Source: Nicotiana tabacum (lineage: Eukaryota; Streptophyta; Magnoliopsida; Solanales; Solanaceae). Taken from it: a stretch of 64,000 bases of DNA. The notes under the pieces are model-generated. The model saw only the letters and a list, made by a program, of their open reading frames with translations. It searched no databases and was not told where the DNA came from. Made by a program: the position numbers and the translations under genes. Where the stretch lies: contig NC_134082.1 of the NCBI RefSeq assembly GCF_000715075.1, positions 141,720,948 to 141,784,947 on the forward strand, given 5' to 3'. Position 1 is the first letter of the stretch, and the number at the start of each line of letters is the position of its first letter. Below are positions 31,551 to 43,305 of the stretch, in pieces.

Positions 31551-33513
31551 GCAGATGCGGTATTGGGCGAGATAGTCTGGAGGCACAGGTGCGGAAGTTT
31601 CAATGCACCTGCGAGACTGTAGGTGCGGAAGGGTATGCGCGGGTGCGGTTGGAGGGTTTAAGTGAAAACCACAGGAGCAGTTTGGTTGAACGCAGAAGCA
31701 GCTCTGCAGGTGCGGAAAAAGGACCGCAGGTGCGAAAACCCTGGGCCAGAAAGTATATAAATCCTCCTTCGCAATTTTTGAGTTGTTCTTCACCATTTTC
31801 ATTCGGGTTTGAGCTTGAGGGAGCTATTTGAAGAGGGATTTCGAGGGGATTTCGTGGAGGTAAGGTTTTTGGACCCTAAACTTGTTTCTATGATGGTTTT
31901 TGACTGATTAAGCTTGAAATCTATGGGAAAAGCAGTAGCAAATTGGGGGTTAGGGCTTGGAAAATTGGAGACCAAAAATTAGGGATTTGAGGGGTCATTT
32001 GTGGGCGAATTTTGGTACTTTTTATGTGAATGAACTCGTAGGGGAATAAGGATTCCATTGATGTAAGTTTTGTCAGATTCCGAGACGTGGGCTTGGGGTC
32101 GAATTTGGTCAATTTCTGGATTTGTGTCGTAATTTGATTATTTTTGAGTGGGCTTTGTTCCCTTAGCATATTTTGATGGTATAAATCTGTTTTTGGATAG
32201 ATTTGGAGCATTCGGAGACCGATTCGAGGGGCAAAGGCATCGGGGGCTAGAGTTTGGACCGGATAAAGTTAAGTAATGACTGTAAATGATGTCTTGAGGG
32301 TACGAAACCCTGGATGATTTCACATCATTGTGCTACTTTGAGGTGACACACATACTAGATGACGAGCATGGGGTCGTGCACCGTTGGAGATTGTGACTTA
32401 GTTCGTCCTGTATGACTGTTTAACCGCGTATTTGATTGAAAATTGTTTGCTATCATCATGTTTTGGGCTGAATATCATATTTGAGACTCGTGCCAACTGT
32501 TTTGGACTCTTAGGGGATTTTTACTACTATTCCTCATTGTTGTGAGGTTATTATGGGATCGGGTTGCGCGACGCAATGGTATTGTACTAATTCATGACTA
32601 TGAGGCCGAGGGCCTGATTTGTTACGCCACGAGGTGGCTTGTTATAAGGCCGAGTATTTGTTTGATTATGCCACGAGATGGCTTGTTATTGCGCTTGGGC
32701 TGTAATGAGCACCTCCCGGAGTCTGTACACTCCTAGTGAGCGTGGGTACCCAGTGCGAGATGTGATATAGCCCGAGGGGCTGATGTTGTTCCATGTTATT
32801 GCCCCAGGGATTGATACGAGTGATTGTGAGATACCCCGAGAGGCTGGTTCTGTTGGTATGTTGCCCGAAGGGCTGATTTATGTTTCTATCTTTCCTCCTC
32901 GTTTTCATTCACTCATTTAAGCTGCTAAAAGATGCTTTAAAGAGGTTTTTACTAAACTAAGTTGTTTCTACGAGTTTTTTTTACTGTTTTATTTCATTGT
33001 TCTGGTTTAATACTACCTCGTTGTAGCATTTTGCTATGTTTTACGTGTTTTCTTATCGCTCAGCTACCTTTACTTTTATTACTTACTGAGTTGACGTACT
33101 CACATTGCTCTCTGCACCTTGTGTGCAAATTCAGGAGTCTCGGGTCACGCTAGCGAGGGTTGATTGGTTCCACCGTAGTCTTGTTCGGAGTTGACTAGGT
33201 AGTTGTTCGGCATTCGCAGCCCAGTGCTTCTCTTTCCTATCCTTATTTTTCATTTGTACTAGCTTTGTATTAGACTATGTAGTCTCTTCGTACTCTTAGA
33301 CGGATATTTAGATGCTCATGAGTGGTGACGCCCCGATGTCGGGCCGTGTTTGTTTCCGCATTTTTCTATTCTACTCTATGTTTTGGGATTTATGGTTTAT
33401 TAATGACTTAAAATGAATTATTATAACTATTTAATTGGTTTGTGGGTTTGTGTCGGCTGGCCTTGTTTCACGGTAGGCGCCATCACCACCAGGTCTGGTT
33501 TAGGGTTGTGGCA
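31550..33513 (+). mobile_element. truncated LTR (fragment D), chromovirus type
   Basis: It opens inside a cluster of CAGGTGCGGAA words (31585-31740), followed by a TATA box (AGTATATAAATCC, 31753-31765). It ends TTTAGGGTTGTGGCA at 33513, a mutated GGGTCGTGACA. The normal TGTAACGACC start is missing, and so are a primer site and a target duplication. It lies exactly between the antisense ORF remnant and the 3' LTR of Tat A, so it arrived by a truncating insertion or an unequal exchange. Small ORFs inside are not supported as genes. Confidence 0.8.
31753..31765 (+). promoter_or_regulatory. putative LTR TATA box (fragment D)
   Basis: AGTATATAAATCC lies just downstream of the CAGGTGCGG word cluster, where U3 promoters of these LTRs normally sit. 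Confidence 0.5.
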
Positions 33514-34375
33514 GAAATACGGGAACGGTTATACATGACAAGTAGGGAGCCGTAATATTCTCCCTCAACCGGCCGATATTATGGCGCTCATCCCGTCCAA
33601 TATCAACTGCAGATTGACGTTTACCAAAACAAGTAGAATTTTACATTATTTAGACTTGTACTAAGACTAAAATTCCCCTACTAGATAAAAGGGAAGGTTT
33701 TTTTTATTTTGACATATTGTTGACATGGAAATCAAAGCAATAAATGTTTATTTTTGTGTTCTAGCTATTATAAAAAGTGTTCTTTAATTATTTTCTTCTT
33801 TATTCGCATCTGAACTTATATCGAGGGTCCGATCGAGGTTGAATTTCACTGTTTATCCTGAGATCAGGCTTGATCATCACATTGCAATTGGTTTGATCGT
33901 TCAAATCGCCTTTAACTTATAGCCCGTTTGGCCAAGCTGCAAAAATCAGCTTATTTTGAAAAATATTTTTTCTCAAAAGTACTTTTGGTGAGAAGCAGTT
34001 TGTGTTTGGCAAATGGATTTCCAAAGTACTTTTGAGCAGCAATTAGTGTTTGGTCAAGCTTAAAAAACCTGCTTTTAAGTGTATTTTTCTCAAAAATGAT
34101 TTTCAAAAAAAAAGTGTTTTTGAAGAGAAACTACTTTTTCTAGCTTCTCACTCAAAAGTACTTTTTTCCTGTCAAAAGCTAGGCAAAGTAACTTAATTTT
34201 ATGGGGGGGGGGGGAAGCACTTTTGACCACACAAAAAAAATGATTTTGCCTCAAAAGAAGCTTGGTCAAACATGCTATTAATTACTTATTCCTAAATCAT
34301 TCATATTGAATTGAATCACATATCCTTTAAATCACGTACAAATTCATTTGTTACCTATTTTTGGGGTAAACGACA
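33514..34375 (+). mobile_element. 3' LTR of Tat element A (5' end replaced), carrying a MITE
   Basis: From GGGAACGGTTATACATGAC it aligns with 14269-14754, including the TATA-like CTATTATAAAAAGTG near 33766, up to TTTTTGGGGTAAACGACA at 34375. A 358-base MITE interrupts it at 33920-34277. The first part of the LTR is missing, replaced by fragment D. Confidence 0.82.
33920..34277. mobile_element. MITE in the Tat 3' LTR (TTA duplication)
   Basis: Terminal inverted repeats TAGCCCGTTTGGCCAAGCT and, on the other strand, TAGCATGTTTGACCAAGCTT bound 358 bases. TTA stands on both sides (33917-33919, 34278-34280). The matching place in the 5' LTR (near 14652) lacks it. A 3-bp TTA duplication fits the PIF/Harbinger (Tourist) group, though similar CCCGTTTGGCCAAGC ends also occur in other Solanaceae MITEs. 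A poly-G run (34203-34214) lies inside. Confidence 0.88.
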
Positions 34376-35148
34376 TACTTTTATACAAGAAAGAACGCGT
34401 TTTGTAAGTTGGAATTTGAAAAATGCCTAATTTAAATGTTACGCGTAATGTGAAAGTAGTACCTAGTATAAAGAACATCCGATTTATCCTTCGTAATAAA
34501 TCTGTTATAAGCTCCATTAGAGATTGGACTAAACCGACTCATTTTGTTTAATTGAAGATAAATTTGATTAATCAAAACTACTTCATTTCATCCTAGTCAT
34601 GCCCCAAATTTCCAAATTACGAAAGTACAGCAAGCAAACAACTAGAATGGTGGATCGCATCTGGGACCGAAACGACCCCTTGTGGAAATTGATTCAAGCA
34701 TTTAAATTAAATTAAAGGCTATTTACGATATTTCAATCGGGTTTTCACTTTCGATTTCTCTCATATAAGATTAAAATTACAACAGTATCTACTATTTCCT
34801 TTTTGCAACAAATTATCATAAGTGACAATTAGTAGAAAACAGAGAGAATTAAGAGTGTGATGCCATTCTGTGGATAATTCTTGCTCAATGAGGAATATAT
34901 TTGAACCATAAGTGGAACCATGTATAGTTCAAATTCGCCAAAGGGCATGTTATTCTATACTTGAGTAGCTACAAGCAGCAAATCCCAAGATTTATTGATG
35001 AAACATTACGAAACACTATCATCATCTTTGCGGTGTCAGTAACAATCATCTATCTAGTATATGCCCTAATAACTATGGAGCTATTCAGTTGCCAATTTGC
35101 TTTCAATTGAGTTCGCCAATGTAATGGAACCTGTGTGCTTGCTTATGC
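34376..35148. other. intergenic region and 3' flank of APX3
   Basis: No element or gene recognised. The part next to 35149 presumably contains the 3' untranslated region of the minus-strand APX3 gene. I could not place a clear polyadenylation site. Confidence 0.5.
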
Positions 35149-38100
35149 CTACTTGATTCTCCTGTTGAGTTCATAGAAGTAACTGAGTATTACAACGGTT
35201 GCTGCAACAGCAATCCCAACAGCACCTTGTGCCAACACCGTGCTGTTCTTTACTGCTAACTTGAAGCAAGATGAAGGTGGTGCAAATCCAAGCTCTGAGA
35301 GCTTCTTGTGTGACTCTGCATAGTCTCTGAAGAAAGCCTCTTCGTCCTGTCATAGAAATAAGTAGCTATAAGCTATTACAGAAAAAGCTTTTGCGTGAGA
35401 TTGTTTAGGAAAAAACAATTTGTGAGATTGCCAGAAATCTTGAAGAATAATGCAGCTGTTTAGCCAAATGGATATGCATATTGGTTAAGAAGAAAGATTC
35501 AAATAGGACTGTTGCTCCTTCATTTGCTCAATAAAGATCTATGAGAGTGACAGACCTTGGGTGGACCAGTCAAGGGTATAGTATGTTGCAAAATATTCCA
35601 GCGCACTTGCCACAGTTTTATCATTTATGCTTGTCAAGCCATCAATAGGAAATGACGGTCTACCACGTAAATCCTTAGTTATCATCAATGTATGAGAAAG
35701 CAAAGAATAGCAACAGAGTCACAAATGATAGATAAATTTCCAGCAATTTAGCCAGCCTTGCTGGGTTTTAATGTTATTTTCCTTCTTGCATTATGCAATG
35801 TTGTCTAGTAGTAACAAATTTAAACGATGTATTACAACAATTGACCATTAAAACTATGCACAGTAACATGAGCTTTAATACCTTTGCATAAAGTTCCACA
35901 TAGGGGAAAAATAGTGGATCTTCAACCAGAGCTTTATCGGTGGGAAGTTTCAAGAGACCTTCTGAATCCTCCTTGAGGAGCTCCCTAAGAGATCATTGAA
36001 TCATTTGGGCAAGCAGTCATGAAAATTTTCTTTTAACACCGGTGAAGTATAAAAGAGGTTCCTGCATATACTAATCTTACACAAAGTATGAGTTGTCAAA
36101 TTTCAAAGGCTCTTTAGTCCAAGGTCCCTCAAAGCCAGATCTCTCTGGATGTGCTCTTCCCTGCAACAGGAAACACAAAAGAACTTTAAGACAACTGCGT
36201 GAGAAATATCAGTATCTAGATTCAGATCCATGTGATATAATACCAGTGTGTGGCCTCCAGATAATGCCACTATATCTTTGTCAGTGAGTCCCATTCTGTA
36301 AAAGACATCCCTCAAGTGTGGTGGGCCTAAAAGGCATTAGAATGTTGAACGAAGTAAGAGATAACATGCTGAGAATATGTTTCAAAGTCGGAGCACTCAG
36401 TTGTAGAGCACTCTCAGAAAAACATGCCTAGTTCTTATTACTCCAAGGTAGCTTGGTAGCACTTTTGGCAATATATAGAATTTTTCCAGTAGGATAATCA
36501 CCAAGTCCAGTTCAAGGTTATTGTTCATAATATTCAAGAGCTCCCACCAATTGGACTAAATTATTTTCCTTTGCAAAAATTTCTTGAGAATAATGTTTAC
36601 AAAACGTAGAAACATGTTACGAGACAAAGCGATTAGTGCAATTTAGCAACAAAAAAAAACTAAATTATGTCATCTACAAGATTATTGACAAGTGACCTTA
36701 ATATAGATGCAGAACCAAGGAAATTTTTTATAAGTATTCAAGTTGTTTAGGAGCAATATAATGCTAGAACAATAATTAGGAACCAAATATGGTATAAAGA
36801 GGATATGTAACGTAAATAGGATAGATGAAAGCTCCACTTATTTCATGCTCTGAATCAAGTTTAACTCAATTGTTCACAGTGCACCTCAGCGGCTATAACT
36901 TTACAAATATGCTCTGCATGTATTTCTGTAGTTCTAAGCCTAATCTTGAACAAGTGCTAGCGATTATTCATTATTTTTATCTTGTATTCTCATAGATTCT
37001 TTCCCTACTAGAGAAGTAGAGAATGAGTATGCCTTCCCTTGACATGGTGATATTGAATAGAGTAAACTACCCGTTCCATCATCAAATGATGCGTATCCCA
37101 GATTGTAAACTTCACAGTTAAATTAGATAAAAATTCAGAGTTTTTTACCTTTTATCTATTACCTTAATTTCAAATGATAGATCAGCTAAGTAAACCTTTT
37201 TAGATGACTAACCTTGTTTGGCATCAGGAAGACGCCCTTCTTCTGGTGAACTTGATGAATCCTGGTAGAAAGGTGGAAGTTACTGATTAAAGACAAGTCC
37301 ACCAAATGTATGTAAAGTTTAAAATCGAAAACGGGGGCACATTTTCATCTTTTCGGTACCTTTCTACCAGGGACAAAATCAACGGTAGGACCCCCAGTTA
37401 CTTCAACAGCAACTACTCCAGCAAGCTGCAGTGCCAAACGAAAAGGTGATTAAGCACAATCTCAAATCCGTAAAAACCAGAACATTTTTGTTCCTCAATT
37501 GGTAGTACGCATTACTACGAAGACATCTAAAATTAAACAGAACCTTTAGAAAATGGAAATAAATCCTCGACACAAGTATCCTCACCTGATAGAGATCAGC
37601 ATACGTAATTATAGGATGTCTGGCCTTAATTTCTTCTGTACTCCATATAAATTAAAAGGCATTAGAAGATAGGAATTAGTATCGCTGGCTGCAAAATTGA
37701 TTAGACTGACAAAAGAAGCACTTAATACATTATAAACAAAATATGGGGGCATAGGAGGATGCTTATTCAGAAGACACTGCTCAGTCGATCTTAATTTAGA
37801 GCAAAACAATATATTTTGTCTGTTTTCATGAAAAGAGAAAAATTGTAATGCTAAATAGAGAGAAACTGTTCAACCTAAAGCTAGACTCCTATTATTGCAG
37901 AACAATTTGATTTAATTACTAAACATATAAGCAGCCTAATCCTTTACAGAACTCCAAAAAAAGGGTGTAATATAGTGCTCAACTTTTCATCTTCGAATGA
38001 AAACTCAAAAGGGTAAGCATGAGCAATATACTAGTAAAACATAATTAGCTGTTAATATTCAAAATCAATCAAAAACACTCATGTCATGTACTTAAACTGA

Positions 38101-38536
38101 AACACTTAATCATTAACCATCGCATTGACAATTCATCGACGAACACAAATTCATTTCTCTTGAGGTAATTACTATCTTCAGCGAAAACTCCAGAAAAGTA
38201 AAAGGTTAAAAAGCTCACCACAAAGATCAATTGCAATTTTGAGACCGCTGTTAGCGGCATGCTTGTACTCTATCTCATTCCTGATTGATCCATCAGGTCC
38301 TCCAGTCTTTGTTGCTGCATCATACGTTCCTGCATCATGCCACCTGCGGAAACATATATATCCCGAAAATATAATGTCAGATCACAACGATTTTTATTTC
38401 CAAAACATTTGAGAATTTTGCATACATACGCTAAACGAAGCATAATAGGAGCACAGTTTTTGCTGGAGATAAGTGCTCGAAGATCTCTTCGGGCCCTCTC
38501 TATTTCCTTCAGATACTCTGCATTCACTGCCGCCAT
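35149..38536 (-). CDS. APX3: membrane-bound peroxisomal ascorbate peroxidase (APX3 type), nine exons
   Basis: Coding exons on the minus strand are 38536-38430, 38343-38219, 37635-37586, 37425-37360, 37261-37213, 36326-36244, 36160-36081, 35984-35882 and 35346-35149. All junctions are GT-AG, and the 861 nt encode 286 residues and a stop. The heme enzyme reduces hydrogen peroxide with ascorbate. Distal residues Arg34, Trp37 and His38 lie in LRLAWHD. The proximal His158 lies in LSGGHTLGRAH, with Trp174 and Asp203 at the expected places. A hydrophobic segment (about 258-278) and the basic tail NRRIK form the tail anchor that sorts this type to the peroxisome membrane. Length and exon count match the family. 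The start codon gives the usual short [13 protein letters not shown] end. It seems intact and is the only clear host gene here. Confidence 0.95.
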
Positions 38537-38610
38537 TGATAACACACGACGTTACAGTACAGTGATATCGTAATATTTGATGAACGAAATTGCGATACAC
38601 GAGAAATATA

Positions 38611-38619
38611 TTATATATA
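38611..38619 (-). promoter_or_regulatory. putative TATA box of APX3
   Basis: The minus strand reads TATATATAA about 75 bases upstream of the start codon, in an AT-rich stretch. It is a plausible core promoter element, but the transcription start is not known from sequence. Confidence 0.4.
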
Positions 38620-38986
38620 GAATAGAAGAAAAGAGAAGAGAACTTTTTGTGAGAGGTGAAGTAAAGAAGCAATGAATATGGAACAACACAAGAAACGAAT
38701 TGGATTTTTGCTTCGTCAAGTGGCACAGGTCATGAATAATATGGAGGGAAAATACCAAAAAGGATGATCAAGTCTCTGTCAATAAGCGCGTTAAGGACAT
38801 TCGACAATCTTACGAAAATGGTTGGTGGCGCGTGAATAAACGTGGTGATTGAAAAGCGTGGGTTATTGTTTGAGAATGTGTTGATATGCGTGCAATGGCG
38901 TGGGCATTTCTTATCTTTTTACTATTGGCTGCCCGATGAGCCTCGTGTGCTAGCGGATCTAACGAACCTTCATTTTTTGTGTCTAT
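38620..38986. other. APX3 promoter-side flank
   Basis: Mixed sequence upstream of the APX3 start with no gene or repeat recognised. It ends at the GTGGGG border of an AT-rich, array-bearing element. Confidence 0.5.
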
Positions 38987-39139
38987 GTGGGGAGTGCACA
39001 GTTAGCCACTAATTAGAACTGTATTTATTTTTTAGTCACTATTTAAAATGTGTTTATTCTTTAGCCGGTGCTTTAATAAATTTTTACTTGTCCAGACAAA
39101 AATACCCATGTGCTAGATACGGTGTCATTAACTTCATGA

Positions 39140-39510
39140 GTGTTGTGTAAATATTAATGACAAAATGTCCTGAATTAGCACCTTCTATTTTAAACTTTAG
39201 GACATCTTGTCCTTAATTTCATACGTGTAGTGTAAATGTTAAGGACATGGTATCCTTAACTTCATGAGTATTGTGAAAATATTAAGGACATCGTGTCCTT
39301 AACTTCATGAGTGATGTGTAAATATTAAGGGCAAAGTATCTTGTATTTGCACCTTCTGTTGTTAAATTTTAGGACATCATATCCTTAACTTCATATGTGC
39401 AGTGTAAATATTAAAGATATGGTGTCCTTAACTTCATGTGTGTCGTATAAATATTAAGGACATAGTGTCCTTAACTTCATGAGTGTTGTGTAAATATTAA
39501 GGACATGGTT
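39140..39510. repeat. imperfect 43-bp palindromic tandem array
   Basis: Units near AATATTAAGGACATGGTGTC plus CTTAACTTCATGAGTGTTGTG recur about six to seven times, some interrupted by an ACCTTCT stretch. AAGGACA...TGTCCTT in each unit is an inverted repeat. Confidence 0.85.
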
Positions 39511-39529
39511 CACTTAATATCCAAAAGTT

Positions 39530-39760
39530 AAGACATTTCAGAAACATTTGTCCTCAATATTAGATTCCTAGTTCAATATTTCAGGATGTTTAGAAAATTG
39601 TGTCCTAACGTTTACTTGTTTTGCTAAATGTCCAGAAATTAAGGACATTTCAGAAACGTTTGTCCTCAGTATTAGATTCCTAGTTCAATATTTCAGGACA
39701 GAAAATTATGTCCTAACATTTACTTGTTTCGCTTAATGTTCAAAAGTTAAGGACATTTCT
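39530..39760. repeat. tandem duplication of about 105 bp
   Basis: Two adjacent copies share GGACATTTCAGAAAC, TTTGTCCTCA, ATTAGATTCCTAGTTCAATA and TCCTAAC(A/G)TTTACTTGTTT, ending near 39740, with a third partial start. Confidence 0.85.
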
Positions 39761-40545
39761 GAAACTGAATTTGATTCTCGTTTAATCCCCACAAAACAAA
39801 CTCAAGTAAGGAATACAGCTTCCCAGTAGCAGTACAAACACATCCCAATAGCTAATTTGATTCAATTATCACGAAATCAACAAAGCTCAGGTGGTCATCT
39901 TCTCCAAAATCGGCTTAGCAAATTTTTGACAAACCCTAGCAAATTAGCTCACAAATGGTCCAAATTTGTAGAATCAACTCACAAAGGTATTTTCCAACAA
40001 ATATTTTGACCACCCAAATGATTTTGAATATCTAAATTTTCAGAGAAGAAATGAGAGCCTAAGTGCCGGAGAGGAGCGAGGGTTTTGAGATTTTGATAAT
40101 GAAAAAGGGTTGAAAAGAAAAGAGATGAAGAAAGGGTAAAAACGTCTATTCATATTAATTATAACAAAGTAGTGGCTATATATGCTTAACATTGAAATTG
40201 CTGGCCAAATACTAAATAGCATCTTAAAAACTGGCCACCCCACGTGTAACGACCAGGCCGGTCATTTTAAGAATTTACGCCCTGATCCCCTATCAACTGC
40301 TTTTCCCGTATTTGTTTCTGCTATTTTGATTTGTCGAGATGATTCATTGTGAGTTTTGGAGTGTTTTGGGACACTTAATCCCTCAATGAGAGCGTAAGCT
40401 TTAGAAATTGGACCGTAGTTGGAGCAGTGTGAATACGACCTCGGAATGGAATTCTGTCGATTTCGTTAGCTCCGTTGGTTGATTTTGGGCTTAGAGACGC
40501 ATTCGAATTGTGTTTTGGAGATCCGTAGCTTCTTTAGACTTGAAA

Positions 40546-41752
40546 GGTAGAATAGCCTCATAGACACTTGTACTTATTTGTATTTGTCATTTTGATCTCT
40601 GTATTCAAGCAAGTTTCATCCAAACATTTATAGTCGTTCAAAGTCGATATTTTTAACCCTTCCGGCGCTGCGTGTCTCTCAACATGATGCTAGAATCCAT
40701 GTCAGATAAAATTATGCTACATCACCTTTTCTTTTTATTTTTACATTAAAAAAATAAATAATCCTTCTCTCTTTCATCTTTTTTTTAACTTTTTGTTTTT
40801 CTTTCTCTTTCTTCTTCACCCCCACCTTCTCCTTATGCTATCACCTCTAGCACTGACAAAACGTGAAAGTTTCTATGGCCACCAAAAAAAACTATGAACC
40901 ATTATTCCCAATTTCTCCATAATAAGAACCCTTATTCCACCTCTACCTGAATTCCTTATATCTACCATTTTTCTTCCTCATAAAAACCAAGCTTCACAAC
41001 CATAGTAGCACCCAATTTCGTTTCTCTTTTCGCTATTTTCGTCCATCTTCATTCCTTTACTCAGCACTTCGCATCCATCTTCACGATCTCACTAGCTTCA
41101 AATCCCATGTTTCCCCTATTAAAATATTGCTTCCCAGAAAATGGTTCCTAATATTATACTCTTTCATATTTTAGTAAATTCAATTTTATCTATACATAAC
41201 AACAATCGTACAAATATAATAAAAAAGATGTCTATCAATCAAATTAAACGAATTTGTACTAAAAACAATCACAAAGCAAACAAACAATGACAAAGGAACT
41301 CAGATCTATCAAAAATATTTAGAAAAAAAAGGGCTGGGGTGATGAGGGAGGAGAATGAGATGGGCGGAAGAATCAAAGAAATGGGGCAGGGGTTGGGGGA
41401 AGAAAGAGAAGGGGAGAGGGATAAAGAGAGAGAAAAAACAGGGGAGAGGGGTGGGGTGAAACGAGAAAGAAACAATAGGAGCAGTATGCTTTTGTTTTTA
41501 ATTTCTTTGACTTTTTCTTTTCTTTTATTATTTTAATTATTTTTAATATTATGTTCACACTCATTGTATGCGTGAATTATACGTATTTTGTACAACTCAG
41601 CCATTAAGTTGTCACGTATGCTCAGTCAATGGTCAGAGGGGTTTAAAATATTGACTTTTAGCAATTATAAGTGCTTGGATGAAACTTCGTTAAATATAGG
41701 GACCGGGATGACAAATGCAAACAAGTACAAGTGTCTACTAGGCTATTCTGCC
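40546..41752. mobile_element. Mutator-type MITE (1,207 bp, 9-bp duplication)
   Basis: Inverted repeats of about 112-115 bases start GG(T/C)AGAATAGCCT and continue TAGACACTTGTACTT, then TTTGTCAT and GTTTCATCCAA. The flanks GACTTGAAA (40537-40545) and GGCTTGAAA (41753-41761) form a 9-bp duplication with one difference, as expected for Mutator-like elements. The chromovirus A LTR is uninterrupted at the same place (near 8850). No transposase is present. The interior has pyrimidine-rich (40765-40840) and purine-rich (41340-41460) tracts. Confidence 0.92.
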
Positions 41753-43305
41753 GGCTTGAAATGCCGAAACTTGAATTTTTGAAGTTTTCGGATCGGTAGT
41801 GAATTTTTTATATCAGAGTCGGAATCTGATTCCGAAAGTCGAAATAGGTCTGTAGTGTTAAATATGACTTGTGTGCAAAATTTGGGGTCATCGGAGGAGG
41901 TTTGGTTGGTTGGTTTCGGCATCGATTGTCGAATTTAGAAGTTTCAAATTCATTAAGTTTGGATTGGAAGGTGATTTGTGTTTTTAGCGTTGTTTGATGC
42001 GATTTGAGGGCTCGACTAAGTTCATATGGTGTTTAGGATTGGTTTGTATATTTAGTTGAGGTCCCGGAGTCCTCGTGTGTGTTTCGGATGCTCAACAGAC
42101 CATTTTTGAACTTGGAGAAGGATCAGATTTTTCTGGTTTTCTGTTGCAGACTTTCCTTCTTCGCGATCGCGTGAGGAGGATCGCGATCGCGAAGGCTTAG
42201 CTAAGGCATAAGAAGTTTTGTTCTTCGCGGTAATGGGAAAAGAAATGTGAACGCGTAGTATTGGTAGGAGGTTGAATTGTGAACGCGTGGTCTATGTCGC
42301 GTTCGTGAAGAAGAAGTTAGGCAACTGTGGAATGGGAGTTTCTCTTTGCAATCGTGTGAGGTCAACTGCTATCGCGTAGACCTGAGCAGTGCAAGCATAG
42401 CATTCACGTGGAGAGTATCGCGTTCGCGTAGGGAAAATGTAGGATCAGCGAAGTTGCTCTTCGCGATCGCGTGGGAGCTTCCACGGTCGCGATTAAGGTC
42501 GCGTCTGGGTAAAACATAAAGTTCAAAATCGAGGGTTTTGAGTTCATATCACAAAATTAAATTGGGAGCTCGGTAGGAGACGAAGAGATTTTCGAAGGGA
42601 GTTTGGGTTAATGATTCTTAACTCTTTTTTGCTTATAACCCATTAATCTAAACATGAACTCATCATCTAATTTGGGATTTAGGGTGAGAAATTGGGAAAA
42701 AAATGAGAAAGTTCTTAGGCCTAATTTTGGGGTTTTGATCAAGATTTTGATATCTGATTGGAGTAATTTTGAGGGTTCATAATCCGTAAATTTTTTCCGA
42801 TTCCGAGACGTGGGCCCGGGAGACTTTTTGGGCAAGTTTCAAAATTTTGCATGTTAGCTTTGAATTAATTAGTTAAATTAGTTACTTAAAGTTATATTTA
42901 CATTATGCAATTAATTTGAATAGATTTTGGCCATTTGAAGTCGGGTACTCGTGAGAAGAATGTGATTTCAAATTGATTGAGCTGATTCGAGGTAAGTGGC
43001 TTGCCTAAACTTGGGGGGGAGGGGGGAACTCCCCTATATGAGTGCCGTGTACATGAGGTGACGAGTGTGTACATGTGCTAATTATTGAAAATCCCATTTT
43101 CATTAAGCTAATACCATGTTTTCTTGTAGTTTAGCAAATACTTATACTTGAAGCCTCTTGTTTAGATTAGGAAAAGCATGCCTACGTGAGTTAATCGTTT
43201 TTTCCCGCTTTAATTGCCTACTTGTACTCTATGCAGCATGTTAGAGTAGAAATTCTTGTCTAATTCTTGAATAGAACTGTATATTTTTCTGAGATAGTTG
43301 TGTAT

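Larger units (their letters stand above)
14022..34375 (+). mobile_element. Tat-lineage Ty3/gypsy element A (degenerate, host to several nested insertions)
   Basis: The plus-strand order is LTR, gag, protease, RT, RNase H, a second RNase H, integrase and noncoding spacer. After the nested insertions come the end of an antisense coiled-coil ORF (31550-31307) and a second LTR (to 34375). A second RNase H and an antisense ORF between pol and the 3' LTR are known for the Tat lineage. Sequence at 14269-14754 matches 33520-34375 apart from a MITE, which shows they are the two LTRs. The left border is uncertain. TACT occurs both at 14018-14021, before TGTTCAGG, and at 34376-34379, after the ending CGACA, but this may be chance. 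Nested inside are chromovirus C, an LTR fragment and the MITE. Confidence 0.8.
38987..40243. mobile_element. candidate non-autonomous Mutator-like element with internal tandem array
   Basis: The left edge reads GTGGGGAGTGCACAGTTAGCC. The right edge on the other strand reads GTGGGGTGGCCAGTTTTTAAG, a weak inverted-repeat match. The interior holds the 43-bp array and two copies of a longer unit. No coding sequence is seen. The target duplication could not be confirmed because chromovirus B starts two bases beyond the right edge. Confidence 0.4.

Noticed and set aside
39140..39760. CRISPR-like direct repeats
   Set aside because: The units are contiguous and imperfect without unique spacers, in a plant nuclear context. 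This is an ordinary tandem repeat.
38987..40243. 9-bp target duplication for the array-bearing element
   Set aside because: The bases on the two sides do not match, and the right side is disturbed by the chromovirus B insertion.
41269..41564. Ser/Pro/Phe-rich and Glu/Arg-rich ORFs
   Set aside because: They are low-complexity readings of the purine-rich tract inside the Mutator-type MITE.
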